DNA of 64,000 nucleotides from Batillaria attramentaria (GCA_018292915.2 JACVVK020000219.1:619501-683500); one strand, 5' to 3'. Shown: positions 1 through 11,749, counted from the first letter of the stretch. The notes: generated from the sequence alone by a model not told the origin. Made by a program: numbers and translations.

Positions 1-287
1 GCCCGTATGTAAAACTCGAGGTTAATTTAACCCACGGCTACGGGCCTAACCCAGACTAGGACCAAAAAAACCCAAACAAAATTAAATAAAAAAGGAAGCG
101 AAGAAAGAAAGACACAAATTTTTCTATAACGGCATAGGCACTTTGCTGGAATGGACCCGCTTCCTGATTAAAAAAAAAAAAAAAAAAAAAAAACAGAGAA
201 AATTTAACCCTAGAGCTAGTTTAGTTTGAAGTTAGACTCTATCCCGGGGCTAAACTCCCTAACCCCGACATTTACATGCGGGCCCAG
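1..287 (+). mobile_element. MITE family M1, copy 1
   Basis: Starts (cut by the window edge) with GCCCGTATGTAAAACTCGAG and ends with the inverted counterpart ...TTTACATGCGGGCCC. The interior is AT-rich with a GGTTAA/TTAACC-rich subterminal inverted repeat and no coding capacity. Three further copies lie at 31475, 42009 and 54812. The transposase superfamily could not be fixed because target duplications are not clear. Confidence 0.8.
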
Positions 288-338
288 ATCTTTATCACCA
301 TGCAGAAACAAACAAACAAACCAAAACACACGAAAAAC

Positions 339-344
<6 letters not shown>

Positions 345-375
<31 letters not shown>
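345..375 (+). repeat. (CA)n
   Basis: Simple repeat inside M1-adjacent sequence. Confidence 0.95.
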
Positions 376-377
<2 letters not shown>

Positions 378-669
378 GCTAGTTCTGCCATGCATTGGTC
401 CCCTAAACGACATACACTTACCGCGGTCTCAAAGAAAAATGGCTCAAGCACCCATTAAACCAATGCCGCTTAGGCCATTTTTTTCCATATGACGATAGAA
501 ACAAAAGTGTACAGTCATATCTTAGTATCTGAGTAGGTCTTTGCTTCTGTTAAAGAACATGGGAGGGGGAAAAGGGGTAGGGGAAAGGGGGGGGGGAGCG
601 GGAACGTGGAGCACGACCCCTGCTCCCAACCCACCCCCTCCCCCCCTCTGCTTCCAAGGTTAGTGGATG

Positions 670-845
670 GGGTGGGTGGGTGTTTGGGGGTTTAACGTCC
701 TTTTCCACCACATACGGGTGATATCAAAGACGGGGCAACGATGAAAAAGCCAGCACAAATAATTACTTGGCCCCAGCCGGGATACGAACTCACGACCCGG
801 GCATTAGAAGTCCAACGCTTTACCACTCGGCCACCCCGGCTCCCC
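670..845 (-). mobile_element. SINE S1, full-length
   Basis: Family S1 has a tRNA-like head with box A (TGGCCGAATGG) and box B (GTTCGAATC), a core with GTCTTTGATATCACCC and GTGGAAAAGGACGTTAAAC, and a (CACC)n tail of variable length. It would be transcribed by RNA polymerase III and moved by a LINE. This copy has a short insertion in AAATATTTGG. Confidence 0.9.
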
Positions 846-1169
846 CCAAGGTTAGTGATCAACCTTCTTGTATTGAGGGGTAAAAAGAAAAAGAACTATG
901 TCAGTTAATTTAAAATAACGCTATTAAGCCTCTGACCCATCATTTTAAAGCCACGGGATTCTTAATATTCCGTCGAAAACGGCTGGAAAGGTTAGTAAAA
1001 TGAGGTTACTGGGTCAAATTTGGTTCCAGACAAATAGTTCGCATTTGCATAATGGGTTTCTCTTCCTTGTAGAAAAAAAAAGTGAGAACACCACAGTGTT
1101 TGTCTGACAACAAAATCACATAGTGACAACTGAGTAATTATGGCTTCTGCCGTGTGGTACGGTCGCACC

Positions 1170-1170
1170 T

Positions 1171-1206
<36 letters not shown>
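1170..1206 (+). repeat. (CT)n
   Basis: Simple repeat; a (GA)n and poly-G follow at 1428-1470. Confidence 0.95.
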
Positions 1207-1209
<3 letters not shown>

Positions 1210-1427
1210 GTTACTTTGACTTTGTCTTCTTTTTTTTTCTGTTCGGGCATTGTTCATCTGTTACTAAATGTAGTCTTTTTTTCTTTTTTCAATTGTAGCA
1301 ACGGCTGATTGAAAATTGATCATTGTGTGGTTCAATCACTGATTTCCTTTGCAAAAAATAAAGTTTGAATCGTTAGCGAGAAAATTACTGACGCACTTGA
1401 ACCTTGAACCTTGAGAAATTATTATGA

Positions 1428-1469
<42 letters not shown>

Positions 1470-1980
1470 CTTTCATTACTTCATGTCATTTCCACATTGT
1501 CGGCCTGAGTATGGTCCATTTTCCCAAGAATAATGCGTGCCTGGGTCCGCAAGAACAGATTACTAATTATTCCTCATGGAAGTCTTCGATGCAGTCTCCG
1601 CAGTATAAACATTTACTCGGCATTATTGTCTCGTAATCATCATGGGATTAGCCCGCACATCAGTACAAATGTACACTATGTGCCAGTTTCTTACACAGCA
1701 ACCCTGCAGAGGCAGTTCCACTGGAATGCAAATGGTCTTCCTAATAACTAGTGTTCACCTCAGCATTATCTTCGCCATAGGCCGTACGTACACTTTCATG
1801 CAGACGTCTGTAACGTCAACAGTTTTGCCAGACAAGATGCTTCTATTCAATTTCATGACTTTGTCAGTAAGTCTTTAAGAAAAGTGCCGACAAGAAAATC
1901 GTGTGATTCTGTTGACAAACAAAACAGAAAAACTACTATTTTGTCCTTTCCGTTTTTGTCAATTGTTCTGCATAAAAACT
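1470..1980. other. No gene recognised
   Basis: Unique-looking sequence. Open frames at 1533-1751 and 1642-1878 have no recognisable domain, and they overlap one another in different frames. Confidence 0.5.
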
Positions 1981-2150
1981 GGTTTTCTGCAGAAAAGAAA
2001 GGTTTTCTTTTTAGAAAAGTGCTATTTTACTGCAGAAATGTGCTATTTTTGAGGAAAAGTGCTTTTTTTGCAGAAAAGTGCTATTTTTCTTTAGAAAAGT
2101 GCTATTTTACTACGGAAACACTTTTCCCTGCAAGAAAACAGGACTGCCGA
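1980..2150 (+). repeat. Short tandem repeat, AGAAAAGTGCTATTTT unit
   Basis: Five to six imperfect units of about 27 bp. A 104-codon open frame spans it and shows matching amino-acid repetition, so I read it as repeat, not gene. Confidence 0.7.
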
Positions 2151-2483
2151 ACTTTCTGGAGGAAAACCTGCTATTCTGGCAGCTTCATCCAACGTTAGAT
2201 GCCTGCACCTCGTATACTTCGTTCTCCTCGTAGACCTTCAAGTCACGTGGAACACCACCGGCCGCCACTTCCTCTTTTGTCAGTGTAGACATGGCATCGC
2301 TCAATTCACAATCTACTGAAAACGACAGCCCTGTTGCTCTCTGGTCAATCATTTCTGCATGAGTTATTCAATGCCTGTACCATCTGTCGGGTACAACACC
2401 CTGATATTTTCGGATTTATTCAAATCGATTTCTTTGCTATGATAAATAATTTCTGTCGAGCCCTCATCTTTCCAAAACAATAA

Positions 2484-2655
2484 GGGGAGCTGGGGTGGTC
2501 GAATGGTAGAGCGTTGGACTTCTAATGCTTGGGTCGTGAGTTCGATCCCGGCTGGGGCTAAATATTTGTGCTGGCTTTTTCATCGTTGCCCCGTCTTTGA
2601 TATCACCCTATGTGGTGGAAAAGGACGTTAAACCCCCAAACACCAACCCCACCCA
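2484..2655 (+). mobile_element. SINE S1, full-length
   Basis: Head to tail intact, with box A as TGGTCGAATGG and box B as GTTCGATCC (one base short of consensus). Confidence 0.9.
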
Positions 2656-3039
2656 AAACAATAACTCGCATAAACTTCGCTTCAAATTCGTCCTCTTGAC
2701 CTTTTTTAGTGCTTGTGTTTCATTCTGGGACGAATATCGAGAAAATATCCAAAACTTTGACCCCAATATTAGAGGTGCTCAATTTGCATTATATTTCTTC
2801 TATTTTGTAAAAATTGAGTCGGATAGAGTATCGTGTCTATGACAGCTTGGTCCGCTGGACTGTGTTTGAATCTCTGTTTGCTAAGTAGCATCGATCCAGT
2901 CAAAAAAAAAAAAAAAAATGCGGACCTTGAAATAATGCTAATGACAGGTCAGGGGCGAGAAACCTTTCACTCACCGATAACGCAGACAGTGGTTAACACA
3001 TTTACAGACAGCATTCCCAAAATCTTTGGCAACTGAGGG

Positions 3040-3490
3040 CGCAGTAAGACAAATTGACCGTGAGTTCAAATTCGGTGTTGATTTGGCGGGACCCTGTTTG
3101 GCGACTGAACTAGTTTGTAGTGAGTTTTGTTGTCATGAAAAGAGTGATATTGCTGACGTTTGTATGTGTAGGGCAGGGTGCATGCCAGGGGCTGCAACAA
3201 GACGCAAGCTTTAAGTGAAAATGGGACATTTTTGTGGACAAAGCAGGCAAGGCTGAGGTGAATGCATTTGAGTGATGAGGCTTTCGAGCCAAAACAGAAA
3301 GTAAACTTGGATCACTACGGCGAGGGTTGAGCGGAAAGAAGACATTTTTTAAACTCCTGTCAGATGCATGCCCCGAAATGGTCTGTGCATGCATGATAAT
3401 TTGTGTTTGTAGGACGAAGCATTTTCTAAAAATTACTATGATGCCTTCTCGAGGTTAATAGGGAGTGTACAGGCATTTTCAGGCTTTATC
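3040..3490 (+). repeat. Dispersed repeat R1, copy 1
   Basis: R1 is a non-coding repeat of 450-900 bp. Shared landmarks include a GACCGTGGGGTCATGTTTGG-like start, GTGCATGCCAGG, GGCCTGAGCGGAAAG and CTGTCAGGTGCGTGCC. This copy is the most diverged. Confidence 0.7.
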
Positions 3491-3757
3491 CAAATGTGGT
3501 CTGGAGCCTGCAACCTCAAAATAATTCCCTGCGGTATAGTCACTGGATCTGTAACGCTGGGCGACTGTACACCAGCGGTAGGCTAATGACAACATGAGTA
3601 CAATCACAAGATTACTATAGCTCTCATGTTTCCTACGGCTAGCGCGGAAACTAATGGGGAAATGGCAGAATAAAAGTCTTTTGATGCCAAGACGCGGTAC
3701 AGACCAGCTCACAGATATCCTCTGTTTCATGTTCCAAGGAAACTGAGCTCACGATTT

Positions 3758-3996
3758 CGGCATATCGTCCTGTTGGCAAGTCGTCCGTTCGGCGTATCGT
3801 CCGTCGGTAAATCGTTACGGCATATCGTCCTGTTGGCGAGTCGTCCGTTCGGCATATCGTCCGTCGGTAAATCGTTACGGCATATCGTCATGTTGGTGAG
3901 TCGTCCGTTCGGCATACCGTCCGACGGCAAATCATTTCGGCATATCGTCCTGTTGGCAAATCTTCTGATGGCCAATCGTCCGTCGGCATATCGCCC
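3758..3996 (+). repeat. 60-bp minisatellite, four units
   Basis: Units start at 3758, 3818, 3878 and 3938 with CGGCATATCGTCCTGTTGGC. Each contains sub-repeats of CGTCCGTCGG. As 60 is divisible by three, both strands stay open, producing spurious frames. Confidence 0.9.
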
Positions 3997-4001
3997 ACGA
4001 G

Positions 4002-4040
4002 TTGTTTGTTTGTTTGTTTGTTTGTTTGTTTGTTCTGCTC

Positions 4041-4116
<76 letters not shown>
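4002..4116 (+). repeat. (TTTG)n, (CT)n, (GT)n
   Basis: Three simple repeats in a row, following the 60-bp minisatellite. Confidence 0.95.
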
Positions 4117-4118
<2 letters not shown>

Positions 4119-4139
4119 AACTAAAAGTAGTAGATTAGC

Positions 4140-5100
4140 GTCAAACGCTCACACGAGACAACCTTGACTACTTCGTGTTTTTTTATACCCAGCGAACGAC
4201 ATCTAAGTATCGCTTTACACTAGGGAAAACTCCTAAACCCTCTAAAGTACATGTACAGTACAAGGTTACAGCGAAGTTAAGTGTCGATTCGTGACAGCAT
4301 GAGTTTTATGCTTGAAAACTTGAATACACCTTTACTGGCCATCCTGCTTCCCTGCGGCGTCTCTCATTCTTCTTTTAGTACTACTGTTTGGCTTCTACTG
4401 TTTCACTACTACTGTTAATGTTTTACTACTGTAGACACTCCTTTATTACCAATGTATTTTAGTGTCTGCCATGACAAGAAGACCACAAGAAAGAGTAGTG
4501 GTGGTGATCGACTGTCACAGGAACAAAAAGTAACAGAGGCAGTTTTTGAATGAGACTAAACACAGGGGTGAACTGCGTGACTTGAACGTCTACGAGAACG
4601 GAGTTTATCTGATATTTTTCTGCATTTTTTATATGAATTTATTTATTGTTTGTTGTTGTTGTTGTTGTTTTGAAAAATGATTTTCTTCAAAAGAAACCCT
4701 AGTTCTTGCCATGTTCTGTAAAAAAACTGCTATTTGTCAACTCTCGCCCGTTGTTTGTTTGTTTGTTTGTTTGTATGTTTGGGTTTTTTGGTGCAAAAAA
4801 GTCGGTTTTTCCCATGCAGAGAAGTCAGCTTGGAAATGTTAGACAGAAAAAAAAACTTTGCAAAAAGAGTTCATTAACATGCTGAGTGCAGCAGCCGGAC
4901 CATACACACTCAAAGCTGGTCGTGATAGATTTTGCCTGATCAGCTGATGTCTTGGTTTAGGTGGTTGTGAGGATCATAACCAGAGCAACGGAAATGACGT
5001 AAGGTGGCAAACACATACTGCTACTACCACTACTACTACTGCTACCGCAACTAAGTAATATATCGCTTTTCTAAAGTGCAGTATCCCAGCAAGATTCCGA
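4140..5100. other. No gene recognised
   Basis: AT-rich; contains (TTG)n, (TTTG)n and (CTA)n runs only. Confidence 0.5.
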
Positions 5101-5112
5101 TTCAAAGAGCTT

Positions 5113-5116
<4 letters not shown>

Positions 5117-5202
<86 letters not shown>
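5117..5202 (+). repeat. (CT)n(CA)n
   Basis: Compound dinucleotide repeat. Confidence 0.95.
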
Positions 5203-5204
<2 letters not shown>

Positions 5205-5374
5205 TCGATTTCATGAACATGCAGTCGGGTTCTCAATGAACCGAGCTAAGAACGGAAAGGGGGAGGGGGAGTGAGTGAGTGCTTACAGCTCCAGCCACGC
5301 AAACAACAAATACCATCTTGCGGCTAATTAACCAAGAAGGAGACAAGGGAGACTGGAAGAAGTGGGAGTTTCGC

Positions 5375-5790
5375 TCGCTTTAAAAAAAAAAAAAAAAAAC
5401 TGTGAAAGACGGAGATTGACAGACATGCAGAGGAAGTGAGCTCCAGAGTCTGGGCACCTGATACTGGAAGGACCTTTTGCCAAATGCAAGCTTCCCACGG
5501 GGGCTGGTGAGAAGTTGTTGGGTTTTGTTTTTTTTCTGAACTAGACCGGAGAGTTCTCTGCGGGTCATAAGCGGCTAGACAAGATGACAAGTATGCTGCG
5601 AGTGTGCCGTCAAAGAAGCGGTAGCCAAGTGTTGCCAGTTTAAACCCTACGCGCACTTTGCACAGGGAGCCAATGGAAATGTTTCATAAGTGGGGTAGCA
5701 TGATCACTGAGCTTCGTTTGAAGGACAATCTCGGAGGCATGATTCTGGAGACGCTGCAGACGAGAGGTTTGCTCAGCACAGACGCAAGCT
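5375..5790 (-). pseudogene. LINE reverse transcriptase C-terminus, broken
   Basis: The minus strand reads, over two frames, S-D-H-A-T-P-L-M-K-H-F-H-W-L-P-V, then F-K-L-A-T-L-G-Y-R-F-F-D-G-T-L-A-A-Y-L-S and G-K-R-S-F-Q-Y-Q-V-P-R-L-W-S-S-L-P. This is the conserved C-terminal region of CR1/L2-type non-LTR retrotransposons (HWLPV; PxLWNSLP). It is broken by frameshifts and a poly-T. Confidence 0.75.
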
Positions 5791-5849
5791 AACAAACAGT
5801 TTCAATAAGCAAGGCGCGTCAGAATGCGGGAACAAGTTAGCTGCTGACA

Positions 5850-6022
5850 CTCGGAAACTCCGTGACACTCATGTCAAGACAAAGACCTTTGGTCAGCGTA
5901 GTTATTCATACCAGGGTCCGACTTGTTGGAATGATCTCCCAGTTTCGATCAGATATGCAGACACAAAACTATCTTTCAAAACAAATCTGAAAACCCACCT
6001 CTTCACAGCTTTCAACCAATAA
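5850..6022 (+). pseudogene. LINE reverse transcriptase C-terminal tail
   Basis: The plus strand reads F-G-Q-R-S-Y-S-Y-Q-G-P-T-C-W-N-D-L-P, then S-F-K-T-N-L-K-T-H-L-F-T-A-F, ending in a stop. This is the classic tail of CR1/L2-group ORF2. It is opposite in orientation to its neighbour at 5375, so a separate insertion. Confidence 0.75.
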
Positions 6023-6048
6023 CTGTTGCCACATCATCATCTGGCTGG

Positions 6049-6108
<60 letters not shown>
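6049..6108 (+). repeat. (GT)n
   Basis: Directly after a LINE C-terminus. Confidence 0.95.
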
Positions 6109-6141
6109 CCTGCTATCTACTGCAGAGGTGAGGCATGGTCA

Positions 6142-6558
6142 GGGGATTTGGTCTAGTGGTTAAGGCATCCGATTTCGGATCCTGAGCTGCCTGGTTCGAG
6201 TCCCCGGTGGGCAGGAATATGGTGGGATTTTTCCTTACCATATCGAGTCAAATCCACGTGCAGACTCGTTTACGGTGCCGGTCTCGCCTTCGTGTACACA
6301 CGCACGCACATACATCAAGTGTGAACGCTAAAAATCCCACGTTCATCTTTCGAAGAAGAGTAGGCTGTGGCCGGTGTCGTGGTAAACAGAAATACTGTCG
6401 CACGCATCAGAGTGAATAGCAGGGTGGAGGTTTGCACATAAAGTAGCGCTTAGCGGCAGCAGGCTTTCACTGCTTCGTCCTCCAGCCCTGCGGCGCCGTG
6501 AGCATTTCAGCAGACGTGGATATGTGCGCCGAGGAGAAGTCTACCATACCATACCATA
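6142..6558 (+). mobile_element. SINE S3, full-length
   Basis: A tRNA-like head (GGTCTAGTGGTTAAGGC box A, GGTTCGAGTCC box B) is followed by a body with TCTTTCGAAGAAGAGTAGGC and CAAGTGTGAACGC, and an (ATACC)n tail. Other copies lie at 36972 (split) and 47855 (truncated). Confidence 0.8.
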
Positions 6559-6749
6559 TGAACCACTCAAGACTAAGCGGAAACAGGTAATCTGCAGACA
6601 CTGCAGAAAAATGCCATGAGCCGGTGTATCAAACGCGGCGTCTGATAGTTCATAGAATCTGCGGGAAAAACAGACCTAACCTCACAATAATTGGAAGAGT
6701 TTTGTTTTGTTCATAGATTGTTTCTATAGTGTCTGTAGTGTTTTGGGGG

Positions 6750-7133
6750 ACACATTTTCTTTTTCTCTACTGCTACAGAGAAAATCGTTAGTACGAGGGG
6801 TGTACCGGAAGTAGTGCCACCGATGCTCGACAACGAATGAACCAAACTCCACCAAACGTGTACATCTTCTTCTGTGTACACATTTTCTTTTTCTCTAGTG
6901 CTGCAGAGAAAATCGTTAGTACGAGGGGTGTACCGGAAGTAGTGCCACCGATGCTCGACAACGAATGAACCAAACTCCACCAAACGTGTACATCTTCTTC
7001 TGTGTACACATTTTCTTTTTCTCTAGTGCTGCAGAGAAACCGTCAGCACGAGGGGTGTACCGGAAGTAGTGTCACCGATGCCGTAAAACGAAAAGGAATA
7101 AACGCAAAACCACCAAACGTGTATATATGGTCT
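6750..7133 (+). repeat. 128-bp tandem repeat, three units
   Basis: Units begin ACACATTTTCTTTTTCTCTA at 6750, 6878 and 7006. The first two are nearly identical; the third is diverged. Confidence 0.9.
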
Positions 7134-7181
7134 TAATAAATGTCACTCCACTATTCCTGCAAAGTTTCAGGGACAGACTTC

Positions 7182-7535
7182 GACTGTGGGTTCCACAACA
7201 GATTCTGATTGGCTGTCCTACGTCATTCGGCGCGCAAACATGGCGGACAGTGTATCCTCAATTGCATTGTCCCCTGAACAGACTGCAGTGTTTACAGACC
7301 TATTCGAAGGACACAACATAATGTCTTTGGGACGTCACGGATAAGCACTACATAGGCCGGACGGCTTGCATCCGAGCTCTGCTTGCCATTGCGGACGCTA
7401 CGGGCGTCGGATGGTGTTGTATCGTGATCGTACGTCACCGTGCACAGCTGCCTTTGTTCCGTTTTGTAGTTAGTAGACACACCGAGCGCAACGTCTGTGA
7501 TGTGGCGCAAATGCGTTTCGCGCACTGTGCCCAGT
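7182..7535 (+). pseudogene. MADF-domain-like gene fragment, copy 1
   Basis: A 5' region with an inverted CCAAT (ATTGG) is followed by ATGGCGGAC at 7240. The frame reads M-A-D-S-V-S-S-I-A-L-S-P-E-Q-T-A-V-F-T-D-L-F-E-G-H, then a frame error and stop. Continuing in the neighbouring frame gives D-V-T-D-K-H-Y, like the L-W-D-x-x-x-x-x-Y core of MADF/Myb-SANT-like DNA-binding domains. Such domains occur in host regulators and in the accessory protein of PIF/Harbinger transposons. A direct copy lies at 9644. Both are broken; origin as a transposon 5' end or a duplicated host gene 5' end is undecided. Confidence 0.5.
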
Positions 7536-7945
7536 TAAAGATCTAAGCTCCCAACAAAACGATTTCCGAAATGTGAACAATTTTTACTGAGTCAACCGTG
7601 CAAGCACAGTCAACTCTGTCACAGTTGCAGAGTTTTCAGCGTCCCTAAAACCCCAATAAAAGCCAAGGTCAGCCTGATTTCACAGCTCAGTTTGCGTTTT
7701 GACACTGAGCGAGAAAGATCGTGCAGCACTCAACATCCGCTAGACACTGTAGCGATGTGTCTCGCTCACTGACCAAAAGCCAAATAATGTCACGGCAAAC
7801 TCGTGCTCTGGTTTTATAAGGGTCCCCGAAGCGCTGAAAACTCTGCAACTGTGACAGAGTTGCCTGTGCTTGCACGGTCGACACTGTAAAAATTAATTTT
7901 TTCACACCTCGGAAAGCTTTCAGTTGGGAGCTTAGATCTTTAAGA
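7536..7945. mobile_element. Foldback element A
   Basis: The left arm (about 7536-7650) and right arm (about 7815-7945) are imperfect inverted copies sharing AAGATCTAAGCTCCCAAC, CCGTGCAAGCAC and AACTCTGTCACAGTTGCAGA. The spacer is about 165 bp. No coding capacity. Confidence 0.75.
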
Positions 7946-8259
7946 GCAGGCCTAAGCGATGCAATGTCAAAACACCACCACAACAGCTCCAAACGAAGTG
8001 TTAACATAGATATACTGCAAGATTGGCCTTCGGGTCTAGCACTAATTGGTGTGGGTTTTGCCGAAGCATGTTGCATGCCCGTTATTCAGGTTGAGTGTCT
8101 TTTTTCATTGGGCGGTCGCATATCTTGGTCATGTTTTATTCAGACTTACCCTCCTTGGGAGATGGCTTTTTAAACAGGCTTTCTTCAACTAATATTGATC
8201 GTGTGATTAAACGCGCCGAGGACCGAGCAAATTATACAAAGGCGTGCAGAGAAAATCGG

Positions 8260-8626
<367 letters not shown>

Positions 8627-8793
8627 CGGACAGGTACAGCCTCATACACGCTGGCGCTGAGCAAACAAATCAAACGCGAGGCGAAGAGCACTGCGTCTGC
8701 TCAGTACAGCTTGAAGCGCGTCGTGCCAGAGACGTCCCCCGACTCCTGTGCTGGGCCTCAGCCCGCAGTAGGCTTGCGTTCTTGTCTCGTATC

Positions 8794-8885
8794 TTAACTC
8801 TTTGACGACGGAGCGCAATTTCTGACACACGATTTCCTATAGGAAATCGTGTGTCAGAAATTGCGCTCCGTCGTCAAAGAGTTAA
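8794..8885. repeat. Perfect 92-bp palindrome with TTAA ends
   Basis: Both arms are 46 bases, with no mismatch and no loop; the centre is CCTATAGG. The outermost four bases on each side are TTAA. This fits a TTAA-flanked hairpin MITE (piggyBac target site) of about 84 bp. It could also form a very stable RNA hairpin. Confidence 0.9.
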
Positions 8886-9179
8886 TCGGGGTACTAATTC
8901 GACACAGCGAGGAAAAAAAAAAAAAAAACAACACATGCTCGCATCACAGTAGTTGCGCCTGGTGTGTCTACTAACTACAATCTGCAGGGCCGCAGATGCG
9001 CTGACCTCACACCGTCTTTCGCCAAGCTAGCGGACGCTTACTGAAGACACAGAAGGCACGATGAAACCCATTATTTACGGTAATACCTACCACTGAAGTT
9101 TCGAATCGGCACGGGGTGTCGTTATGCAAGTTTCGGTCGCCATCTTTGCATGCCGCGTGACGTAGAATATCCACGAACC

Positions 9180-9355
9180 CCCCCCCCCAAAAAAAAAAAA
9201 CAACAACAAACAAACAAACAAACAAACAACAAAACAAAAAAACAAAAACCCAAACAAAAAACAAACAAACAAACAAATAAACACAAAACAAACAAACAAA
9301 ACAAACAAACAAGCAAACAAAAAACGAAAAACAACAACAACAACAACAACAACAA
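9180..9355 (+). repeat. A-rich (CAAA)n and (CAA)n
   Basis: Low-complexity block just before foldback element B. Confidence 0.95.
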
Positions 9356-9394
9356 CCCGAACCAATCAAAATGGTCAGAATCTACTGTGAAATG

Positions 9395-9652
9395 CACAGT
9401 CACAGCCGGTGAGATTTTGAACAGATGTAGCTGTGGTGACGTCCGTGGAAAACCCCGAAATCACGTCTGTCACATAATTATGTGCACAGCCACTGTGGCG
9501 CTTCACAGTGCCCGGATAGTAAAGCCAACTCTTAACTGCATGGGCAATGCGGAGCGCCTCATTGTTGTGACACAGTTGTGATTTCGGGTGTTTCCGCCGC
9601 TGTGGCGTCATCACAGCTACTGGGATTTCAAATAGCCCCAGCTGTGACTGTG
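9395..9652. mobile_element. Foldback element B
   Basis: Starts CACAGTCACAG and ends CTGTGACTGTG. The arms, 9395-9474 and 9567-9652, are inverted copies with moderate divergence, including CCCGAAATCAC / GTGATTTCGGG. Its right edge abuts the second copy of the MADF-like fragment. Confidence 0.7.
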
Positions 9653-10010
9653 GGTTCCACAACAGAATCTGATTGGCTGTACAACGTCACTCGGCGCGCA
9701 GACATGGCGGACGGCGTATCCTCAATTGCACCAGTTGTCGCCTGAACAGACTTCGGTGTTTACAGACCTTTTCGAAGGACACAAACGTCTTTGGGACGTC
9801 ACGGATAAGCACTACGCAGGCTGGACGGCTTGCCTACAAGTCTGCTTGCCATTGCGGACGCTATGGGCGTCCGGGGTGGTATCGTATCGCGATCGTGTGA
9901 TCGTACGTCACCGTGCGCAGATGCCTTTGTTCAGTTTTGTAGTTAATAGACACACCAAGCGCAACGACTGTGATGCGGCTCATGCGTGTTTCGCGCGCTC
10001 TGACTGACCA
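9644..10010 (+). pseudogene. MADF-domain-like gene fragment, copy 2
   Basis: Direct copy of the region at 7182, starting GACTGTGGGTTCCACAAC, with ATGGCGGAC at 9704. The first frame stops after about 13 codons. Another frame reads L-S-P-E-Q-T-S-V-F-T-D-L-F-E-G-H-K-R-L-W, then D-V-T-D-K-H-Y-A-G-W, preserving the Trp/Tyr pattern of a MADF-like domain better than copy 1. Base changes relative to copy 1 are frequent, so the duplication is not recent. Confidence 0.5.
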
Positions 10011-10447
10011 GTTCAGAGCAGGCTTAACCCAGCCTTTCGCATCATCGGCTCCGAAGCGATTCCGGTCTTACACACATCTTCACGATTCTTCTGTTGTCAT
10101 CGTCAGCATCCCAGACGGTCAAGCTGTGAGTTTAGATCGGTTAACATGCATCCCTAACATGCTTTGCTTACGAAACCGAATGGGTTTCCTGTGTGGCCAA
10201 ATGGATATGTGATCCAGGTCTGGTTGGTCTACGTTGTTTACCTGGCCAGGTTTGTTCTGAACCGGAACAACCTTACACCGTGCAGTGTGAACACTCGGAG
10301 CCATTATTAACTCTATAGCGACCGGGGCTGCCGCGGACTCAGTTCTGCCATTGTCTGGGCTTGCCGCCATGGACTTTCGGTAAACTGACCTCATGTAAAC
10401 AAACCTGTCTAGCAAACTTCATTCAAGACACGCACACTTAACACTTA

Positions 10448-10705
10448 ATAATAATAATAATAATGATAATAATAATAATAATGAATTGTGGTCCATATAG
10501 CGCAGTTCGTATCCCGGCTGGGGCCAAATATTTGTGCTGGCTTTTTCATCGTTGCCCCGTCCTTGATATCACCCGTATGTGGTGGAAAAGGACGTTAACC
10601 CCCCCCCCCCCCCCACACACACACACACACACACACCCCTGTACCCATATAGCGCAAAATTCTCACAAAGTGACTCAAAGCGCGTACTCTCGCATTCATG
10701 CCAAC
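10448..10705 (-). mobile_element. LINE/SINE 3' end with (ATT)n, split by SINE S1
   Basis: Minus strand: GCGCTTTGAGTCACTTTGTG, TTTTGCGCTATATGG and (ATT)n. The S1 at 10504 lies between the two halves with its target duplication. Confidence 0.6.
10504..10636 (+). mobile_element. SINE S1, 5'-truncated, with target duplication
   Basis: Begins at box B (TTCGTATCCCGGCTGG). The tail has become poly-C and (CA)n. CCATATAGCGCA is present on both sides, showing insertion into a LINE 3' end. Confidence 0.85.
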
Positions 10706-10716
10706 AAATATGCAAA

Positions 10717-10731
10717 CCACACACACACACA

Positions 10732-10780
<49 letters not shown>

Positions 10781-10781
10781 A

Positions 10782-10830
<49 letters not shown>
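10717..10830 (+). repeat. (CA)n(GA)n
   Basis: Compound repeat beyond a SINE and LINE tail. Confidence 0.95.
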
Positions 10831-10832
<2 letters not shown>

Positions 10833-11140
10833 GCTGTTGTTTCTACTGTTGCTGTGATGTTGGTGGTGTTTTTGGTGTCGTTATTTTGCTATTGATTTTG
10901 CAGGTTGCAGTCGCTCCCGAATCCTGGCAGTTTGGAGAAACAAAATGAAAGTTAATCAATGTGTCTTTCTCGCAAAGAAAACAAAAACACAACAACAGGT
11001 ACGAGCGCAAAGCAACGTATCGACTGTTCTGACGTATACAGACATACACGAATCAGATCGTAGCCGAGCCCCCCTCTCCCCGCTGTTCTGAGGAGCGACA
11101 CCATCAAGATATCGATAAAGTGACAAAATACACACTCGTT

Positions 11141-11166
11141 GTTTTTGTTTTGTTTTGTTTTGTTTT

Positions 11167-11222
<56 letters not shown>
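11141..11222 (+). repeat. (TTTTG)n(GT)n
   Basis: Simple repeat; poly-G at 11338-11375 and (CT)n at 11431-11460 follow. Confidence 0.95.
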
Positions 11223-11223
<1 letters not shown>

Positions 11224-11428
11224 CTACGCTATTGGTTCACAGATTTCCATAGGGAAAATGTACCTCTGTGGACCGCAGTAAATCTTGGTGTGCACGCACC
11301 TTGGCGACTGTCATAACAACTGCTGAATCAGTTGTGGAGGGGGAGTGGGGGGGGGGATGGAGGGGGGGGGGGGGGTACTCAAAGGTCATGAACATCTTTG
11401 CAAAACATGTCACCGAAGACAGCTCAAG

Positions 11429-11469
<41 letters not shown>

Positions 11470-11749
11470 TTAATGTTTCCGGACCACAATGCTAGCAATG
11501 ATGCATGATGTTTCTGACAACAAGAAAAAAGCCATAGCTAACTTCATGCGGACTGCCTTTCATAAAATCACTACTTAAAACTAATTTCCTGAAACATGAA
11601 GCGTATACCTTTTTTTGCATAGATTTGCAAAAAGCGTTCTGGATTTCGAAGAGTAAAGAAAAATTAGTTCATTAAGACTTAAGAGAGCGACTTTTTGTGG
11701 TAGGTTTAAAGATACTCTTTATTATAGAGAATTTTTTCTATGGTTTTGA

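Noticed and set aside
1884..2198. 104-codon Phe/Cys/Lys-rich frame
   Set aside because: Caused by the AGAAAAGTGCTATTTT short repeat.
3727..4138. Frames with a 20-residue repeat on both strands
   Set aside because: A 60-bp minisatellite divisible by three keeps frames open; no leader, no domain, both strands equally good.
6142..6215. tRNA-like sequences at SINE heads (also 2484, 37943, 36160 and others)
   Set aside because: They have boxes A and B but are followed by SINE bodies and do not fold into a proper acceptor stem and anticodon arm; not functional tRNA genes.
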